Shown: positions 21,987 through 24,717 of the stretch, one piece after another | Numbering within the stretch: the stretch's first letter is position 1 | Layout: each line of letters starts with the position of its first letter | Origin: CAZYQW01 sp964649825 | GTDB lineage: Bacteria; Planctomycetota; B15-G4; JADJEK01 | DNA: 24,717 nt | Assembly: GCA_964649825.1 (NCBI GenBank) | Contig: CAZYQW010000083.1 | Coordinates: 1-24,717, forward strand | Direction of reading: 5' to 3' | Made by a program: the position numbers and the translations under genes | The notes under the pieces: generated by a model | What the model was told of the DNA's origin: nothing | Database searches by the model: none | The model's input: only the letters and a program-made list of their open reading frames with translations

Positions 21987-23687
21987 TCAGGGAATGATCA
22001 GCTCGAACTCCACGCCGTTGGTCGCCGCGAACCCGTTCGGTCCGGTCGGGTCGTCGAACCACGACTGCGTGTAGAAATACCCGCCGCGCGGCAGATGGAG
22101 CGCGGGCGGGAGCGGCGCCCCGACCGAGACCTGCCCCCCGCCGTTGGTCGCGACCGCGACGAGGATGGATGGATCCGGAACGAGCGTCCCACCGAGGAAC
22201 GGCGCGAGGAGCTGGTTCGCCGAGATGATCAGGAGCCCGCCCTGCGCGGAAGGGCCCTGGTCGACCGCGAACGACAGCACGTTCGATCCCGCGTCGTATT
22301 CGACGGCGAGCTCGGGGTCGCCGTTGCTGCCCGTCAACGCGAAGCCGACGTCGTGGTTCGCGCCGAGACCGGTGAAGAGCCCCAGGCACGAGTTGACGAC
22401 GCGGTTGCGCATCACGCCCACGACGGTCGGGTGGAAGTAGGTCGTCATGTTGTTCAGCCCGCCGGAGCAGAGGTGGCAGTAGCTCATCAACGTGCCGGAG
22501 CCGGTGCACGCCTGAGTCGACTGGCACGACCCGAAGTAGCCGCTCGGGGCGCATTGATCGATCGGAGTGGGGCAGTAGTCGTGCGTGTGCGGGCTGCCGA
22601 AGTTGTGGCCCAGCTCGTGCGCCATCACCACGAAGTCCCAGTTGCCGGAGTTGCCCTGCGCGATGGGGAATTGAGCGTCGCCGCCGAGGTTGCCGGACAG
22701 CGAGAACCCGTACTCGACGTTGCAAAGCACGTCGAGCCAGGCCACACCGCACCCCAGGTTCGCACCGCTCAAGAGGTGATAGAGGTCGGCCGCGACCGGA
22801 CCACCGCCGAAGCTCCACTGGCCCTGGAACTCGAACAGCGCCCCGATGCAGTCCCCTCCGAGGTCCTGGCTTTGCCACGGATCGTTGTTCGACGTGTACA
22901 GCCCGAGGTAGGGCATCGAGAAGATCACCCCGACCTGTTCGCGGAAACGGTCGGAGACCGCGCCGAACAGCGTCATCGCGTAGGTCCGCGCCACGTCGAG
23001 ATCGTTGAAGAGCTGATAGAACTGATAGTCGGTCTCGAGCGCGAGGCGCAGGTCGTAGATCGGCGTGAAGCCGGCCTGCGCCTCGATGGTCCCGCCGCTC
23101 GAGGCGACCCGCGGGGCCGGCGCGGGCCCCGCCACGCCCGGCGTCGTCATCGCCTGGATCCGGTCCGCCGCGCAGAACTCCGCCGGGATCCGCGCCAATG
23201 CGTTCGGGTCGACGCGAACGAAGCGCGATACGATCTCCGACCAGTCCCCGCCGACCTTCGGTCCCGCCACGAGGTCGACGGCTCGTCCCGCGGTGCGAAC
23301 GACGCCGCGCGATCCGTGCCGGCTGAACGCGAAGAAGGCGGTCGACGCGTCGTCGCCGCGCACGGTGCCGGACCACAGGGTCAGCCCTTCGTCGAGCGGC
23401 GTGGGATTCGAGAAGCCGTCGACGGCGAACAACGCCCCGTCGGCCACCACGGAGAACCGAACAAGGTCGAGATCGACCGCGAGGCTCACGTCGAGGGCGA
23501 CGTTCCGGAACCGGACGGACGACCTCGATCCGAGCGCGTCGAGCGCCGCGTCGTCCGGTGTCATGGTCACCGAGTCGAGGCCCACCGCGACGACGGTGAA
23601 CGGGAACGGAAGCTCGAGCTGGGGAGCGGTCGCCGACGCGCTGGCGCAGAGCAGCACGAAGGAGCCCGCGAAGGTGATCATACGCAT
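21987..23687 (-). CDS. Secreted M12-type (reprolysin-like) zinc metalloprotease
   Basis: The product has 566 aa. A signal peptide (about 1-20) is followed by a propeptide-like beta-rich region (about 25-190). The catalytic domain (about 205-435) holds the zinc site HELGHNFGSPH (357-367: three His and the catalytic Glu358) and a Met-turn LMSYCH with M401. Several cysteines (about 280, 313, 322, 372, 379, 388, 394, 404, 407, 434) probably form disulfides. From about 440 the C-terminus is a separate beta-rich domain ending GVEFELIIP; I associate such tails with secreted proteins of marine planctomycetes. GAGGA lies about 8 nt before the ATG. It probably digests extracellular protein; it could also process surface proteins. 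Confidence 0.9.
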   Translation of the reverse strand: MRMITFAGSFVLLCASASATAPQLELPFPFTVVAVGLDSVTMTPDDAALDALGSRSSVRFRNVALDVSLAVDLDLVRFSVVADGALFAVDGFSNPTPLDEGLTLWSGTVRGDDASTAFFAFSRHGSRGVVRTAGRAVDLVAGPKVGGDWSEIVSRFVRVDPNALARIPAEFCAADRIQAMTTPGVAGPAPAPRVASSGGTIEAQAGFTPIYDLRLALETDYQFYQLFNDLDVARTYAMTLFGAVSDRFREQVGVIFSMPYLGLYTSNNDPWQSQDLGGDCIGALFEFQGQWSFGGGPVAADLYHLLSGANLGCGVAWLDVLCNVEYGFSLSGNLGGDAQFPIAQGNSGNWDFVVMAHELGHNFGSPHTHDYCPTPIDQCAPSGYFGSCQSTQACTGSGTLMSYCHLCSGGLNNMTTYFHPTVVGVMRNRVVNSCLGLFTGLGANHDVGFALTGSNGDPELAVEYDAGSNVLSFAVDQGPSAQGGLLIISANQLLAPFLGGTLVPDPSILVAVATNGGGQVSVGAPLPPALHLPRGGYFYTQSWFDDPTGPNGFAATNGVEFELIIP

Positions 23688-23746
23688 GCGATGGTCCTCA
23701 CGTTCATTGGCCGGGGTCGAGACGCGTGCCGGGTGTGGCGCCGGCC

Positions 23747-23752
23747 AGTGTA
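23747..23752 (-). promoter_or_regulatory. -10-like TACACT upstream of the metalloprotease
   Basis: On the minus strand TACACT is found about 60 nt before the metalloprotease ATG. It matches the -10-like motif ahead of the hydantoinase gene. A CAGACG at 17-nt spacing is a poor -35. Confidence 0.3.
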
Positions 23753-23854
23753 ACGATACGGCTTGCGCGCGTCTGGACGCGATTCGAGGACCGCCTACGA
23801 TGGCGCCCCGTCGCGCCCACGCGCGCGCCGACGACCGTGCTCCCGGAGGCCCCG

Positions 23855-24583
23855 ATGAACGAGCTGCGGATCGCGATGTGGTCCGGACCCCGCAACATCT
23901 CGACGGCGATGATGCGCTCGTTCGAGAATCGCGCCGACACCTACGTCTGCGATGAGCCGCTGTACGCGCACTATCTCGCGCGCACGGGGAAGGACCATCC
24001 GGGACGGGACGAGATCCTAAAGCGCCACGAGACGGACTGGAGGCGGGTCGTCGCGCAACTTACCGGACCGATCCCGAACGGACGCGCGATCTTCTACCAG
24101 AAGCACATGGCGCACCACCTCCTCGCCGGCGTCGACCGCGGCTGGCTCGACGCGTTGACGCACGCCTTCCTGATCCGCGACCCCGAGGAGATGCTGACGT
24201 CGTTGATCAAGAACGTCCCGAACCCGACGGTCGACGAGACGGGCCTCCCGCAGCAGGTCGAGATCTTCCGGCGGATCCGCCGCGCGAGCGGCGCCGTCCC
24301 GCCAGTGCTCGACGCGCGCGACGTCCTCGACGATCCGCCCCGCCACCTCGCCGCGCTGTGCGAACGTCTTCGCGTGCCGTTCGACGCGGCGATGCTCTCG
24401 TGGCGCGCCGGACCTCGCGACACCGACGGCGTCTGGGCGCCCCATTGGTACGACGCGGTCTACCGCACGACCGGGTTCGAACCGTTCCGGCCGAAGGACG
24501 AACGCGTCCCCGATCGGTTGAGATCCGTGCTCGACGCGTGTCGACCGATCTACGACGAGCTCTACCAACACCGCATCCACTAG
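23855..24583 (+). CDS. P-loop sulfotransferase-like protein
   Basis: The product has 242 aa. The N-terminal strand and loop LRIAMWSGPRNISTAMMRSF (about 4-23) resemble the 5'-phosphosulfate-binding loop of sulfotransferases. HAFLIRDPEEMLTSL is placed like the 3'-phosphate-binding segment. FYQKHMAHHLL is a strong family signature. Relatives are annotated as sulfotransferase family or, wrongly, as branched-chain aminotransferase-like. No signal peptide is present, so it is cytoplasmic. ATG 23855 has GGAGG 5 nt upstream; an upstream ORF extension lacks such support. A TACGAT (23796-23801) could be its -10. The acceptor substrate is unknown. Confidence 0.88.
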   Translation: MNELRIAMWSGPRNISTAMMRSFENRADTYVCDEPLYAHYLARTGKDHPGRDEILKRHETDWRRVVAQLTGPIPNGRAIFYQKHMAHHLLAGVDRGWLDALTHAFLIRDPEEMLTSLIKNVPNPTVDETGLPQQVEIFRRIRRASGAVPPVLDARDVLDDPPRHLAALCERLRVPFDAAMLSWRAGPRDTDGVWAPHWYDAVYRTTGFEPFRPKDERVPDRLRSVLDACRPIYDELYQHRIH

Positions 24584-24717
24584 TGGTGTGATTCAGATTG
24601 TTGGTGGATTATCCGGAGGTCATCGTCGTCGCTGGCAAGGCGCGACGACGACCGCGTATTCGAGATACGTCGAGGAGGAGCAACGCAGCAAGCGATGACG
24701 AGGGCCCCGGAGAAACG
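24584..24717. repeat. Structured repeat-like intergenic element, cut by the window end
   Basis: Directly after the sulfotransferase stop codon the sequence becomes less GC-rich and then highly structured. TCGTCGTCGC (24623-24632) pairs perfectly with GCGACGACGA (24642-24651). CGTAT (24655-24659) pairs with ATACG (24665-24669). The outer parts (TTATCCGG near 24609-24616 and CCGGAGAA near 24708-24715) are partly complementary. It resembles dispersed palindromic elements. A gene start at ATG 24695 is possible because GAGGAGGAG lies upstream, but the spacing is long and only seven codons are visible. Confidence 0.5.

Overview
The window is high-GC DNA from a free-living bacterium, most likely a planctomycete. 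This is inferred from gene content. It holds two Gfo/Idh/MocA oxidoreductase plus sugar-isomerase TIM-barrel pairs, one of them with Tat signals. It also holds a DUF1080 domain, a cytochrome c-HEAT fusion, a SUMF1-type lectin-like protein, and a secreted M12-type metalloprotease with a long beta-rich C-terminus. No rRNA, tRNA, CRISPR array, phage gene or transposase is visible. The many long ORFs opposite the real genes are GC-rich shadows.

Layout. 1-90: a large perfect inverted repeat. 211-2184 (+): hydantoinase/oxoprolinase ATPase subunit. 2276-3118 (+): secreted, C-terminally anchored unknown, whose tail overlaps the convergent FAD oxidoreductase at 3078-4205 (-). 4328-5305 (+): HTH protein with an unidentified C-terminal domain. 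5319-5645 and 5694-6938 (-): ErpA-type carrier and IscS-type cysteine desulfurase in one operon. 7308-9740 (+): B12-dependent ribonucleotide reductase NrdJ, preceded by a convincing pair of NrdR-like boxes. 9858-10697 (-): Ser/Gly-rich lipoprotein. 10900-12396 (-): GT-C type membrane glycosyltransferase. 12598-15207 (+): pentaheme cytochrome-HEAT fusion. 15327-16784 (-): ApbE-DUF1080 fusion. 16756-17655 (+): SUMF1-like protein, whose 5' end overlaps the 5' end of apbE. 17717-19964 (+): Tat-exported Gfo/Idh and TIM barrel. 19986-21817 (-): cytoplasmic TIM barrel and Gfo/Idh. 21987-23687 (-): metalloprotease. 23855-24583 (+): sulfotransferase-like protein. 24584-24717: a structured, repeat-like stretch that runs off the end.

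How the genes may work together. The left half is mostly housekeeping: Fe-S assembly and deoxynucleotide synthesis. The region 12.6-21.8 kb looks like an envelope redox and sugar-transforming neighbourhood. It has a multiheme cytochrome, an FMN transferase fused to a 3-keto-glycoside hydrolase-family domain, and two oxidoreductase/isomerase pairs arranged tail to tail. One pair carries Tat signals and the other has none. A reasonable hypothesis is glycoside breakdown through 3-keto intermediates with electron transfer to cytochrome c. No substrate can be read from the sequence.

Both window ends and the erpA 3' end carry palindromic intergenic elements that look like dispersed repeats. Only single copies are present here, so dispersal cannot be shown.
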